From NCBI RefSeq assembly GCF_043290135.1, contig NC_134705.1:39980771-40044770 (forward strand): a stretch of DNA of 64,000 nt. Direction: 5' to 3'. The first letter of the stretch is position 1. Each line of letters opens with the position of its first letter. Of the stretch, positions 11,470 to 23,271 are shown piece after piece. The notes under the pieces are model-generated. The model did not search any database and was not told where the DNA came from. It was given only the letters and a program-made list of their open reading frames with translations. The DNA comes from Rhipicephalus microplus (Eukaryota; Arthropoda; Arachnida; Ixodida; Ixodidae). The position numbers and the translations under genes were made by a program.

Positions 11470-14325
11470 AGATAATCCCCGACACTTCATCAGCGTTCCG
11501 TAGGTACTGTCTGTACTTGTTGCGAGCTCCTTTATAAGAAGTTATTCGTACTGAAGAAATAAAGCTTTATTTGGATGCTGAACTAAATCTAAACTACCTG
11601 ACAAAAGTAGTCATTTGTTTATGTGGCTCAAATTTTATTGCAGCTTGATTTCCTACCAATACTTTGTAGGTCCAATTTGGCAGAATACGTCTCAATCTAA
11701 AGTTTGATGCAACCAGCCTCCCAACAATTTATGCAACACGTGGACTGGCTTGCTGCTTCATACTTCATCACACTGACAAACTTTCTGCGCAGACACATGT
11801 TGCATACCAGGGAAGCAGGCCGCATCAGATCGATGGTGACAATCAGAAACTGAACTTTTTATTAAAGGTGATCGATGCTGTGCTGAAGACTGAGCAAAAT
11901 CTTTCTGCGTGTGATAAGCTTCCGCTATGTCATGGTCTATTTGGTTTTTATTTAAAGGACTTTGGTACAAATAAACAAGGCCTCGCAGCAGCAAAATCTA
12001 GTGTTCGACCACACGGTGGTGCTCTTGAAAGCAGTGTAGAGGGTTCTTTGAGGCAAACTGTAAGACGGTGGCGTGCCCGAACCTAGTAAATTCTGCCACG
12101 CGATAAAGGCGTACAATTTTGGCATTAGCAATCAGATCCCTCAGCAGCTTCTGTCCATACTGCTCTATACATTCAAAATACAGCAGGAAAGGGAAGATAG
12201 ACTCTTGCGATGAAAATCGCAAGTTTCTGTTCTAGCCTTGGGGAGGACAACGAAACGTCAGATTGACACAACATTTGTTTACTGATCTTTTATTGAATAC
12301 TTTCTATTTAGTCACAGACTGCACTACCAGTCATATACAGTAGTACGCTAGGCGGGGCATGTACAATCAATGTTCAGAATTCCTAATACTTGTGCTTTAG
12401 CTCAAAAAAACGGAGATAATTCATAAAAATATTGCAAGTTATCAGAAGCCAGCCAGACATAAACACATAGTGGCAAACTTCGAAGAGGCTATCCTTGCCC
12501 GCGTCGAAATGCACATGCCTGCTAGTCAGTTTTCACATATTTGTCCACAGTCATAGAAGACTGATTCAGAGGTGCAAAGTTCAAAAATATATATGGTTCC
12601 TAATTTACTGACAATAACACTTGAAACAACTTCAACTCCGTTGAGGCACTTCATCTAAAATGCTTAAAAACCTTACAGCTCTACTTCAGTATCAGTAAAA
12701 GGGGGAATGATCTGTAAAACTTTAGCTTTCATAATGTGACAAGGCGTGAGGTATACACGCCAGTATGACCACACTTATTTCTTTACACTGTCTCGTATTG
12801 GGTCATGAATGTATGAATGAACAACTAGTTAAATAGTTTATTCATTATAACTTCCCTTTGCATTGAGTGTCTCAACAATGTATAACACAAAGTCACCATG
12901 TTAACTCTTCAGCTCCTCGCTCTTTAGGCAAAAGTGTGTTTGGAAGTAAATAAACAAAGAGCCACCTACCTTCAGGAAGACATATGATGCTGTGATTAGG
13001 CTGTATGCATTCTGGTGGATATGTGATGACAAGCGCAGAGGACTCTGAAAAAGAATAAAAATCACACAACAATCAGGTCGCAGCTTTCAATAACTGATTT
13101 ATTTATTAGCTCCTGTAACTTATATTGAAGCAGACCCCGCCCACTCAGCAAACCTAGCTTATTGATTACTTGTTACTTTGTACACGATTTATTTGTAATT
13201 TACTGCGCTTGAAGCGGCTCATGTATGCTCTCTCTTGTGGCCACCCGAGCAGATCAGAACGGACACAGTAAATTGACACAGCTGCTGACCCAAAACCGTG
13301 GGTTAGGTCACTCCCGCGTGGTCACATTTCGGTGGAGCTTGGTGTACTTACATTTAGGTGCAGGTTAATGATTCCAAGGGGCTCAAAAAGTTTTCCACTA
13401 TGGCGTGCCTCATAGTAGTATCGCGGTTCTAGCTCGTAAAGCTCCGGACATCTATGGCGTGCCTTTTATTCATACCATGGTTTTGGCTCGAAACAAAACA
13501 CCCGACATTATTATTATACAGCTAAAAAAATTACATTGGTTAACTTTTATTAGCAAACATCCGCCTACACAAGTACCCCTACATCACTTCTAAGATGTCA
13601 TAAGCAGCTCGGTAAGCCGGTAAAGATCTGTAGCAACGTTCATTTGAAGCTCTCGCTGTCACTCGCTATGCCTTCAACGACCCTATTGGCGTCAGCGTGG
13701 CCTGCTAGTTAACATTTGGTGCACAGTGATGACTCGAGCGTAGGAAGGCGGTAGGTATGTGCGTAAAAGAAGCTGATGCTGCTCTTATGAATTGTCAATA
13801 GTGTTCACATACAGCCTTATTGTGAAAACATACAATGATTGAAGTTTATGATGTCGCATTGACACTCCGTTTTGCAGGTTCCGGTGCAAAACGTGGAATT
13901 CAGCATTGCCGGATTCAGCTAATGAAAGTGTCACTCTATGATTACTAGCTAATTATCAGCGCTAACGGACTGTGTTCCTTGTCAGCTTCCCGTTTTAAAG
14001 CAACTGCTGCTACACGGACACGAATAGTTAAGAACAGCGTTTAGCATATAGACTCCTGCCCTGCGTATACACCACACAGTATATATAATATAGGCACTCA
14101 ACAACGCCCGATGTTTTTTTTTTTAACTGCAGCTTTATTCAGGCAAAGCAAGTGGACTTTAGTCCCTGTTTCATAAGTGAAGGTGTCGCCATCTCCAAGC
14201 ATATGCTGTACCTGAAACGGTTGGCCATACAAGGAGTGATTTTCGTGCTATTGAAAAAATACCTGGCACGTTCTCTGCTGTAAAGCGAAGCACAAAAGCT
14301 GTCATGTTAGTAAGGACACTGGACG
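11466..14325. other. No confirmed gene; weak minus-strand open frames
   Basis: A minus-strand frame at 12222-11998, containing ESIFPFLLYFECIEQYGQ, ends in TAG. It looks somewhat protein-like and has an acceptor-like GAGCAG within it, but no family was recognised. The next frame downstream (11994-11758) may continue it. The remaining sequence to 14325 is A/T-rich with only short, unconvincing frames. Confidence 0.35.
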
Positions 14326-14329
14326 TTCA

Positions 14330-14518
14330 CGTTCTAAAACCGCAATATTATTCTGAAAGATGCCGCTGTTTATACTATCTGATGTTCTTTAACATATACT
14401 GATATCGCACAGAACAAGGCCCCCTACTATTTCGCCTCGGTCGACATGCGACCACCACGGTTGGGATTCCACGACCTTCGGGAGAGCTGCCGAACCCCGT
14501 AGCCACTCATCCGAAGTG
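14330..14518 (-). repeat. Diverged Ruka-type tRNA-derived SINE
   Basis: On the minus strand, GAGTGGCTACGG (A-box area), CCGAAGGTCGTGGAATCCC (B-box area) and then GAGGCGAAAT, GATATCAG and TTAAAGAAC follow the order of the tick SINE seen at 43756-43995 and elsewhere. Divergence is high and the 3' end is unclear. It is non-coding. Confidence 0.6.
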
Positions 14519-15639
14519 GCAGACCAAAAGTTTACCGATTAAGTTTACCAAGCTTAGAACGTCATAGATATACAGAAGGAACATTTTCAATTATTCAATT
14601 TAACTAGCACCTTCGTATACTGAATGATAAACAAGTTATTTCGGGTAAGCTGCTCTACCACTACATAGATGTGCACACTTCCTGGATGTCACTGACATTG
14701 TTACGCTGTTTCAAGATCTTTGTCAACGCATGTTTTAAACCACGCTATGTAAACTGTGCTATGTGCGGCGAAAGCACGATATTTGCAAGGGCAGTAGGTG
14801 GATGAGACAAACGTATTCGACGCAGCTGAGGGCATTACGAGGCAATGCAAAAATCTATAAAACACGTACCTGTCGTAGTCCCGTTTTGAGTAGACCCTTT
14901 CTCGTTATCTGAAAGTTTTACCGAGATCAAACACCCTATTAGGCATTGTACGTAAAGCGCATGAATATTCAAGAGATTTTGTGGTTCATCGAGAGCATAT
15001 CACAATCTATAGAAGGAAAAAAGCAGTAATATTTACTCCTAATGTGTTTTACACACTACGAAGTAGAAAAGAGCAGCTGGAACAGTTTACAACGTCCGCA
15101 AAGGTTAGTACGCTTCTCCGATCGCCAAACGGTACTATAATAGAATCCGTAAACATTCTGACATGTAATTATAACCACATTCACGCAAAAAAAGACAGTT
15201 GCTCAAATAAGTACGGTACGTGGACGAAGTATGTCTGCAAAGATCCTCCGTTGTACGTTTCATGCATCGAGAAAAATTGAGTTAGCTAATACTGCGCCCG
15301 GCGGCGCGACCATATTGTGTTCGCCGCCTGGGCTGTTTCCGCTTGATGCGACAGATGGCACTCACGGAGGTTGGGTCTAAGATGGAGGACCACAGAGGGG
15401 TCACAGAGGGTGGACCACAGTGGGCGAAAAAAACAACCACAGCCGTTGGAGCAGAACCACAAAAACAACCAGCGTCGTTGGTGCAAGCACGTCGTGAAAG
15501 GTCGTGCAAGGTCGAGAAAGTCTGTTGGTGCAGAAGCAGCGCGCAACAACAGATAAGTTTTCCTTTATTTCTTTGTGTTTGTGAACACTATTATATTTTT
15601 CTATCCTAATCAGTAACTTGCGTTGCGAGTGCTCTAGGT
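14519..15639. other. No gene recognised
   Basis: Only short frames are present. The segment 15285-15560 is more G/C-rich and open in several frames on both strands, but no domain or splice structure stood out. It may be a decayed repeat or part of the 5' region of the LINE that follows. Confidence 0.35.
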
Positions 15640-15954
15640 GTGGGACACGGGCAACGTTGCAGTGACGTTGACCACGTGAGTGGGGTAGCCGGCTGTTTTT
15701 AAGAAATTCGGGGCGCCTGGTTAGTTGTCAAGCAGCTAGAGCCGAACCTGGTGGGAGTCTACTAGCGAAATTGAACACGTGTGTATGCGGGCTGGGCGGC
15801 AGCTTCTAACAGTTGTTGAGGTAGGAGAGTTAGCGGAGGTGGCTGGATAGCGGGATTAGGGTTGAGCTTAAGACTGTCGGGCGCTTCGTCCGATCGTCGG
15901 GCGGGCGATTGCTAAGGAGGCTAGAAAAACCGCGGGCGAGGGTGATCTGGTGCA

Positions 15955-16790
15955 GTGCGAAGAATGCAAGCGCTTGTGCTACTTGTACGAGACAAAATTC
16001 TTGAGTTAGGCCGACGCGCAGAAGGCGTGCTTCGTGTGCAGGCTGTGCGAGGCACTGAAGGCGGCCGTGCAGCGCATGGAGACTAGCATCAAGGGGCTTC
16101 AGGGGCAGCTTAGGGCGGAACGGGAGCAGAGGATAGAGCTCCAAAAACAGCTCGGAGCGTCGCGTGAGCGCGAGGAGGCTACCGCCAGGCTATTAGAGCA
16201 AATGAAGGGTGACCTTCAAAAAGAAAGGGAAGGGCGGACCGAGCTCGAGCAGCGGCTAAAGGAGCTAATGGCGCCTTGCCCTGGCCCTGAGCGCTGTGAG
16301 ACGGGAGGCGTGGGTAGCGGAGAACGCGACAGGCGAGAAGGAACAGGCGAGAAGGGAGGTCAGGGGGCCGCAGTGTCTGGCCACAGCGCGGAGGCTCCGA
16401 GAGCATACAGCTCGGTGGCGTGGCGGTCTTCGAGCAGGGCAGGAACACAGGACAAACAGCAGAGAGAGGAACAGGTGAAGCAAACAGGGGCGCCATCACA
16501 AACAGGAAGCCGGCCAGTGGAGCGTAGAAGGATCCTGGTGGTGGGGGACTCTAACGTGGCCAGGGTTAGGGATGGCATCTTCAAGACAGTGAAGGAAGAT
16601 GAGAGAGTCAGGGAAGAGCATGGTGGATTCACTGGCCAAAGCTAAGGAGGTTGTAGAAAACAGCATGGAGGGAAAAAATCTCGTCATTATTCATGCTGGG
16701 CTCAATGATGTGCTGAAGGGCAAGGATTGGAAACTTCAGAGACAGAGGATGGCAGGCGTAAGCTCCGAGAATCGTCTGGGAGTGTGCATG
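15955..16790 (+). pseudogene. LINE ORF1: zinc-binding Cys cluster, coiled coil, SGNH-like domain
   Basis: The N-terminal part near 15955-16060 has paired cysteines (VQCEECKRLC, then CFVCRLCEAL) suggesting a treble-clef or PHD-like zinc site, interrupted by one in-frame TAG near 16005. The next open frame starts at 16034. A long charged stretch (QLRAEREQRIELQKQL and similar) at about residues 10-75 is a strong coiled-coil candidate. After a low-complexity Gly/Arg/Ser linker comes RRILVVGDSNVARV near 16530, matching block I (GDS) of SGNH hydrolases. After a frame change, VIIHAGLNDVLKG near 16690 matches the GxND block. An esterase in ORF1 is known from CR1-type LINEs, where it is thought to help the particle. 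Several breaks make this a pseudogene. Confidence 0.65.
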
Positions 16791-18439
16791 TGACCATATG
16801 CACAGTCCCAGAGGTCTGGTGGTAGTCTCGCGGGATTGAAAGGAGGGTAGTGGAGGCCAACTGTGGAATCAAGGGTATGGGCTGGCAACTCGGATATAGT
16901 GTAATGGTAGTGAACCAAGACGTGTACGAGCCCGGCGCTCGCCCTTTTGCACAGGATCGCATTCACTACATTGGTGCGATGGGAAGGAGGTCGGTAATAG
17001 AATGGGTCGTCAAGGCACAGCATTTTTAGGGGGACCCAGAGCCCTGAGGCCACCAGTGTAGCCAAAGACGGTTCTAAAGGGGCACAAATATTCAAGCCAC
17101 ACGGAGTCCATGGGAGAAGCAATCGACATAAGCACAAGGGCCCAGCTAAGTCAGACATAGGCTATATAAACATGCAGGGTGGCAGGAATAGGTTAAAGTA
17201 GGAAGAGATAGAAGAGCAGTTGAGGCAGCAGAGGCTGATGGTATATAGGGTTGTGGAGACACATCTCCGGGACATGGAGCTACCACCTTGCAATCCGGAC
17301 TACGTATGGGAATATTGCAATAAAACAGAAGGCTGCAAAAGGGGGGGGGTGGAATTGGTGCATTCATACATAAAAGCATGAGTTGGCAAAGAGTCAAGCA
17401 GGGATGCATGAAACATTTCTGGTTAAGAGAAAAAGTAGCTGGGCATATGAAACTCCTTGGTTTGGTGTATTTGTAGACGGGAGCAAAGGCCAGAGAGCAA
17501 AACCAGGCAATGGTGGAGTGCATATCAAACGACAGTGAGGAATTATGAGGAGAGTGCGAAATAAATAAACTAGGAGATATGAATGCCCACATAGAAGATA
17601 AATTTGGGTATACCGCCCCAACAGGCAAAATGATCATGGGTAGTGTGAAAGGCATGATTCGATCCTTGGCAACAGTACTGAGAAGTGTGAAGGGCAAAAA
17701 ACATGGGAGGTGGGAAAGCTGCAGTCAACGATAGATTACGCACTGATGTCTCATAGGATGTATGATAAGCTCAGGGGAATGCACATAGATGAAGGTGGCT
17801 CCAGAAGTCTGGGTAGTGGTCACAAACGTATCAAGCTAAGTTTTAGGAGAGCAGCGAAAGTGGGAAGGGGACAAGATGATAAACTACAGGAAAATTTTCA
17901 TTCAGAAAGGCAAATAGAAATCACTACTAAACAAATTGAGAAAGTAATCACTGAGGAAAATAAAACAGTGTGGACATACACAAATCTAATTAGACTGTTT
18001 GGGCTAGAGCTTGCTAAAGCGCGTCACAAGTCACCCCGGAGAAGAAGACACAAGTCCAACAGTTGGTGGGATGAGAAAGAGAGCCATACCAAAACATCAG
18101 GAAGCCTCTGGGGAACACAGACATGCTAAGCAGCGGGTTGAACCGACACAAGGTGTTGAAAGAAGATGGGAAATCTTTCTAAGCTGTAGAAGAGAAGAAT
18201 CCCTTCTGATCAATGGAAAGATTTGAAGAAAGGGGGCTCAGTGGCTGGTAGAAGTACATAAAATGAACAGAAAGGCAGCTGCGAAATTTTGGAACCATCT
18301 AAATTCCCTGAGAAATGAAACAAGCCGAGAGCAGAGGTTTATAACTACAGCTTAAGGTGCTAGGCTAAAAGGGGACGAAGCTATTGAATATATAAGAACA
18401 AGGGTGACAGAAAAATTTCAACAAAAAAGTGCCGTATGC

Positions 18440-18454
18440 ACCACTATAGACAAG
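18440..18454. repeat. Left target-site duplication of SINE
   Basis: ACCACTATAGACAAG occurs here and again at 18692-18706, with no mismatch over 15 bp, bracketing the SINE. Confidence 0.95.
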
Positions 18455-18691
18455 CCCCGCCGCGGTGGTATAGTGGCTAAGCTACTCGGCTGCTGACCCG
18501 CAGGTCACCGGATCAAATCGCGGCTGCGGCGGCTGCGTTTCCGATAGGGGCGGTAATGTTCTAGGCCCGTGTGCTCAGATTTGGGTGCACGGTAAAAAAC
18601 CCCAGGTGGTCGAAATTTCCGGAGCCCTCCACTACGGCGTCTCTCATAATCATATGGTGGTTTTGGGACGTGAAACCACACATATCAATCA
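18455..18691 (+). mobile_element. Ruka-type tRNA-derived SINE inserted in LINE 1
   Basis: The 237-bp body starts with CCCCGCCGCGGTGGTATAGTGG (A box within GGTATAGTGG) and has CTCGGCTGCTGACCCGCAGG and a B-box position reading GGATCAAATC. The common 3' body follows (CCAGGTGGTCGAAATTTCC, GGAGCCCTCCACTACGGCG) and it ends ATCAATCA. Exact 15-bp direct repeats flank it (18440-18454 and 18692-18706). Transcription by polymerase III and mobilisation by a LINE are the expected biology of the family. The B box has drifted, so this copy is probably inactive. Confidence 0.93.
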
Positions 18692-18706
18692 ACCACTATA
18701 GACAAG
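18692..18706. repeat. Right target-site duplication of SINE
   Basis: Exact copy of 18440-18454. Confidence 0.95.
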
Positions 18707-20715
18707 AATGGATCAAGTGGCGCAACAGCTACAATTACAAATCGAGAGTGGGAAAGGGTTGTGAAGAGGGTTCCAAGTAGTACATCAACAGGCTTAGATG
18801 GCATTCCAATTATGCTGATAAACACATTGGGTCCGAAGTCTAAACAGACTTTGAGAGAGGCAGTGAGTAGAACAATAATCGATGGTCAAGTCCCTGATGG
18901 AGAGAAACTTAGCAGGATGAGCATAATATATAAAGAATAGGGGCACAACGCTGACATAAACAGCTACCGTCCTATAACAGTGACACCAGTGGTCTACAGG
19001 GTTGCGATGCAGGTTATAAAGCAAAGACTGCAGGCATGGATAGAGGATGAGGGGGTGCTGGGGAAACTGCAGAATGGGTTTCGGAAACACAGGAGGTTGG
19101 AATACAATCTGTTCTCACTGACCCAGTGCATTGAAATAGCAGAAAAGGAACTCAGGCTAGCATTTTTGGATATCAAGGGAGCGTACGATAGCGTGTTTCA
19201 AGAGTACTTGTGGGGAATATTGCACACACTAGGTGTGGAAGATGGAGTCACTAATCTTTTAAAGGAAATCTATAAAGGTAAAAAGGTAGTTACAAAGTGG
19301 GAAAAACAGGTATCCAAGCCCACAGAGGTGAAACGGGGGCTTAGGCATGGATGTCCTCAGTCACCTTTGTTATTCGTGACTTACCTAAGGTTTAGAGGCA
19401 AAACCAGAGAGTAGTCGGCTTGGCTTCAACCTCGCTTTTGTCAAACAAGAAAAACTCATTGATCTATCACTACCAGCATTAATGTACGCAGATGATATAG
19501 TGATAATGGCCGACAACAAGGACGATATGCAGAGATCGATGGACATCTGCGGTAATAAGGGAGATAGGTTAGATTTCAGATTCAGTAAGAAAAAATCAGC
19601 AGTCAATATTTATAAAGACAATGAAGGTAGTGTGCTTAGAATAAAGGAGGTCACGCTAGAGATAACAGATAAATACAAATATCTGGTCGTATGTATAAGC
19701 AATGGGACCGAGTACCTAAGGGAACACAAAATATATGTGACGACTAAAGGTAACAGGAATGCAGCAGTGATGAAAAATAGGTCACTGTGGAATTACAAGA
19801 GGAATATGAAAAGGGGTCATGGTTCCTGGGCTGGCGTTCGGCAATGCGGTTTTGTGCATGAGATCAGAAGTTCAAGTAAGATTAGAAATTAAGCAACGTG
19901 GAATGAGTAGGCTTCCCGTGAGCAGGAGCTCACGGGAATACGCCAAACCAGGGAGTACAAGGTAATATGGGATGGACATCATTTGAGGGCAGGGAAGCTA
20001 GCAGCAAGATAAAATTCCATAAGCGATTTAGAGGAATGGTGGAGGAGCGTTGGGCTAGGAAGGTTTTCAGCTTGTACATGAAGAATGTCGTTACAAAATG
20101 GAGGAAGCGAATCAGGAAATGGACTGGTAAATACTTAACAGCAGGTGGCCAAACCAAGAAAAACTATCAGTTAAGAAGAAAGTGAAAGAAACAGAGACTG
20201 ACATGTGCAGAATTGGCATGATTAAGAAGTCCGCACTAGAGATCTATCGAACTTTTAAGCAGGAAATCGCCAAGGAAAGGATCTATGATAACACTCGGGG
20301 TAGTTCTCTACTGTTTGAGGCCAGGATGGGGTATTCCGAACCAAGATATATCGGGCCCACTTACGAAGGGGTAGACACGGTATGCAGTGAGGAGGAGGGA
20401 ACTGCCGAACACTTGATAATGTTCTGTGAAGGGCTTCACCTCATAAATCGTGATAATGGCGCAGAGTTTTTTAAAGCACTGGTGTTTAGGGACAGAGAGG
20501 GCAAAATAGACTTTAAGCGGGTAGAATTAACTAGAAGAAGGTTATCTGATTTGTGGCTAAAGTCAAGGCACGAGTGAAAATTAAACCCTTCACTGCAAAG
20601 TACCAGTCCTCAACCTCACTATTTAAAGGGGAAAAAGGATAAAACTAGTGGCTAGTTCACTAAGTATTACGGCTAGGTGGCGTTAGCCGCCGCCCGGTCT
20701 AAAGGGTACAGCCAC

Positions 20716-20734
20716 ATCCATCCATCCATCCATC
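20716..20734 (+). repeat. (ATCC)n tail of LINE 1
   Basis: Short ATCC repeat at the 3' end of the LINE 3' UTR, preceded by a G/C-rich GTTAGCCGCCGCCCGGTC segment. A comparable ATCCATCCATC lies at 28171-28181, after the second LINE copy. Confidence 0.85.
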
Positions 20735-21158
20735 TGACTGTTCTATTTGCGGACCATCAAGACGATATGCAGCGGTTCATAGTTACATGTGGAAGGAAAG
20801 GCGAGGCTCAAGGACTATGATTTAGAGCAACAAAATGTGGATTGATGTTTTTTTCAACAATGACAAAGACTAGGGGCTCTCAATACAGTGCGAACATATA
20901 TCGAGGGTAACGAGTACAAGTACCTCAGAGTATGGGTAAGTGAGAAAGATAAATATATGGAGGTAGAGTAAAAACAATGGCATGAAACGTAATTAGCAAT
21001 GCTGCAATAATGAAGTACGTAGCGTTATTGGGGTATAATATGTACGAAGTGCTTCGAGTTCTGTGGAAAGGCGTAATGGTTGCAGGGCTTACATTTGGGA
21101 ACGCAGTGGTGTGCGTGAAGTCAATCAGAAATGTGAAGGTGCAATCGAGATTGAATAT
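20735..21158 (+). pseudogene. 5'-truncated LINE copy (LINE 2), left part
   Basis: The sequence begins inside motif C of a reverse transcriptase: VLFADHQDDMQRFI corresponds to MYADDIVIMADNKDDMQRSM of LINE 1 (19482), with the second catalytic Asp replaced. It continues, with stops, through the region just after the palm and is then interrupted at 21158 by the Gypsy element. It directly abuts the ATCC tail of LINE 1. The rest continues at 27274. Confidence 0.75.
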
Positions 21159-21722
21159 TGCCGCGAAGCCTATTGCGGATAGTGTTGCGCATGCCGATAC
21201 CGCCGGCACGCGGGCTTATCGTGGCCCAAGACGCACTGCGATTCATTTGCGAAGATAGTGGCCCTCACGTAGACCATTCGTTGATTACGAGATAGCCCCA
21301 GATTCTACGACGACTGTTATACCTGCGTTTGGGGGGGGGGCGTATCTCGAATGGTGGACGCGCCTTGCAACCCAGTGGGGCATTGTGTTCCCCGATTGAT
21401 TTCATTTTGATTGATATGTGGGGTTTAACGTCAAAAACCACCATATGATTATGAGAGACGCCGTAGTGAAGGGCTCCGGAAATTTCGACCACCTGGGGTT
21501 CTTTAACGTGCACCCAAATCTGAGCACGCGGGCCTACAACATTTCCGCCTCCATCGGGCATTCTGTTCGCCGACGACCGTCGAACACGCTGTTTGCCACC
21601 CGCTAAGGCGATGTACATACTTTCCTTTAGTGGGCGCAAGTCCACCAAATAAACGAATTTCCTTCTATTTCTACGAACCTCCCGGTGTCCTGTCTTCAGG
21701 CTCCTCTCACTCTTACGAGACA
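21159..21722 (+). repeat. Gypsy 5' LTR (contains a SINE)
   Basis: Matches the 3' LTR at 26883-27273 over its length apart from a roughly 178-bp insertion, which is the SINE plus its target duplication. Without that insert its length is about 386 bp, close to the 391 bp of the 3' LTR. Shared landmarks are the G-run near 21328, CGTATCTCG, and AATAAA-type sequence near 21647. Confidence 0.92.
21396..21555 (-). mobile_element. 5'-truncated Ruka-type SINE in Gypsy LTR
   Basis: Minus-strand SINE with the 3' body only: on the plus strand ATATGTGGGGTTTAACGT, CCACCATATGATTATGAGAG and CCGGAAATTTCGACCACCTG. The tRNA head is missing. Imperfect 18-bp copies of GGGCATTnTGTTCnCCGA at 21378-21395 and 21556-21573 are the target duplication, differing at two positions. 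The 3' LTR has only one copy of that sequence (near 27105). Confidence 0.9.
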
Positions 21723-21739
21723 TCTGGTGGAGGTGCGGG

Positions 21740-23070
21740 GTATGCACAAGAACCACTTTAAAACAGCCACTGCAGAGAACGAGGACGCTGAAGACACGGA
21801 CACTCGAAGCAGCCGCCGCCTCCGAAACCTGCCACCTGAGCTGGGACTGCTACCGGACCCCACGCGACCGCGAAAGGACGCTTCCACAGCCACTATGAGC
21901 ACCCCGCAATCACCCACCCCTGTCATTCTGCAGCAGCCGCGGGTGCCTCCAACTTTCCATGGTTATGCCACTGAAGACTCAGAAGAATTGGCTCGACCAA
22001 TTCGAGCGCATGGCTACCACAAACAGGTGGGATGAAGAATTGAAGCTGCAATACGTTTACTTTTCCCTGGACGGCCCCGCCAAAACGTGGTATGAAAACC
22101 ATGAAACCACACTCACCACCTGGGAATTTCTGAAGAATGAAGTTCTCAGGACCTTCCCCAGCATCATGCGAAAAGAAAGGGCCCAGCTGCTGCTTTAATC
22201 GAGGACCTAACAGCCGAATGAGACCCTAAACGTGTACGTCGAATAAATGAAGCGTCTTTTTCGGCAGGCGGACCAACACATGACCGATGACAAAAAGGCC
22301 GCATACCTGATGCGAGGGGTGAAGGAGTTGCTTTTCGCCGGTCTCATAAGAAACCCCCCTAAAACAGTCGCCGAATTTACTGAAGAAGCGCACACCTTAG
22401 AAAAGACCCTGGACGCCCGTTTCAGCTCAGCTCGCTCTACTCGGAACCGATCCGAGGTGGGCTAACCACCAACGATCTGCGGGAAGCTATTGGAGAAGTG
22501 GTTAAAGAAGAACTACGTTGATTGCTACCTTCTACCCCCCCCCGAGCCCCCCCCCCCCCAAGCAGCATCTCTCTTGGACATAGTGCGTGATGAAGTCCAT
22601 CAGGCGCTTGGCTCTTCATCAGCGACGACTAGAACAGAGGTTGAAGCAATGAATTACGCCGATGCAATGAACACTAGGCCACCCCGACGAAACGAACCCA
22701 GTCCTCGACGGTACGCTGCAGCCCTAAGTACCCGTCCGCCCTTCCCTGCCCAACCTACACACGGAGACGCCCTAGCCCAAGAAAAAGCGACACCTGGAGA
22801 ACTCCCGACGACCGTCCCCTGTGCTTTCACTGCGGTGAGGCCGGCCACATTCTTCGACACTGCCCCTACAGGCGGATGGGACTGCATGGCTTCTCATCTC
22901 GGGCACCATGGCCACGCCCTGGACAACGACCTCCGGCAATCGAAGACTACTTGCGCCATACAGAGTACTTGTCCAGCCGTTCTCCATCTCCGCCATCCCC
23001 ACGCTTCGCGTCTCCGAACCACAGCAACAACGAACGAAGAAGGTCCCCAAGCCCCCCGTAGGAGAAACTA
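21740..23070 (+). pseudogene. Gypsy gag remnant with CCHC zinc knuckle
   Basis: Pieces in several frames make up a retrotransposon gag. The core near 21940-22195 reads PPTFHG, then WLDQFERMATTNRWDEE and WYENHETTLTTWEFLKNEV, typical of the Retrotrans_gag fold. The next piece at 22247-22465 is helical. The nucleic-acid-binding knuckle CFHCGEAGHILRHC (CX2CX4HX4C) is intact at 22822-22863. Frame changes near 22000, 22200 and 22480, and a C-run at 22536-22558, break the frame. Its role would be capsid assembly and RNA packaging in the cytoplasm. Confidence 0.85.
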
Positions 23071-23271
23071 AAGCCAGCAACCTTTGGAGGTGAGGTTGCT
23101 TGAAGAGAAAAAGCTGAAGACCCTCCACCGACGACCATATATGACGACAGCACATCATCTACGACGACGACAACACACAACAATCCAAGCCACGAGACGA
23201 AGCAAAACGAAGCTATAAGACGAAGCCGCGACCCGAACCCAAAATCAGCGCGCACCTCCAGCCCACGTGTC

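Larger units (their letters stand above)
17155..20577 (+). pseudogene. LINE ORF2: endonuclease, reverse transcriptase, C-terminal Cys motif
   Basis: The endonuclease runs from about 17160: VVETHLRDMELPP holds the catalytic Glu region, GDMNAHIEDKFG near 17580 the GDxN motif, and STIDYALMS near 17725. The final SDH motif reads SGH (LGSGHKRIKL, near 17815), a change at a catalytic residue. Reverse transcriptase pieces are ITVTPVVYRV near 18980, AFLDIKGAYDS near 19165 (motif A), RGLRHGCPQSPLLF near 19340, and after a frameshift MYADDIVIMADN at 19482 (motif C intact). A C-terminal frame at 20182-20577 has the CSEEEGTAEHLIMFCEGL Cys/His motif. The SINE at 18455-18691 and more than five frame breaks rule out function. 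Confidence 0.8.
15640..20734 (+). mobile_element. Nearly full-length, decayed non-LTR retrotransposon (LINE 1)
   Basis: In order along the plus strand are a G/C-rich 5' region, an ORF1 (15955-16790) and an ORF2 with an AP-type endonuclease (17155-17860), reverse transcriptase (18770-19900) and a C-terminal Cys-rich segment (20180-20577). The 3' UTR ends in a (CATC)n tail at 20716-20734. Many stops and frameshifts are present and a SINE sits inside at 18455-18691, so it is dead. The clade is uncertain: ORF1 resembles the CR1 type with an esterase domain, while the RT has RGLRHGCPQSPLLF, a wording nearer the L1/RTE side. The 5' border is an estimate. Confidence 0.8.

Noticed and set aside
11182..11490. 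Tyr-Ile-repeat frames
   Set aside because: They cross the AT microsatellite.
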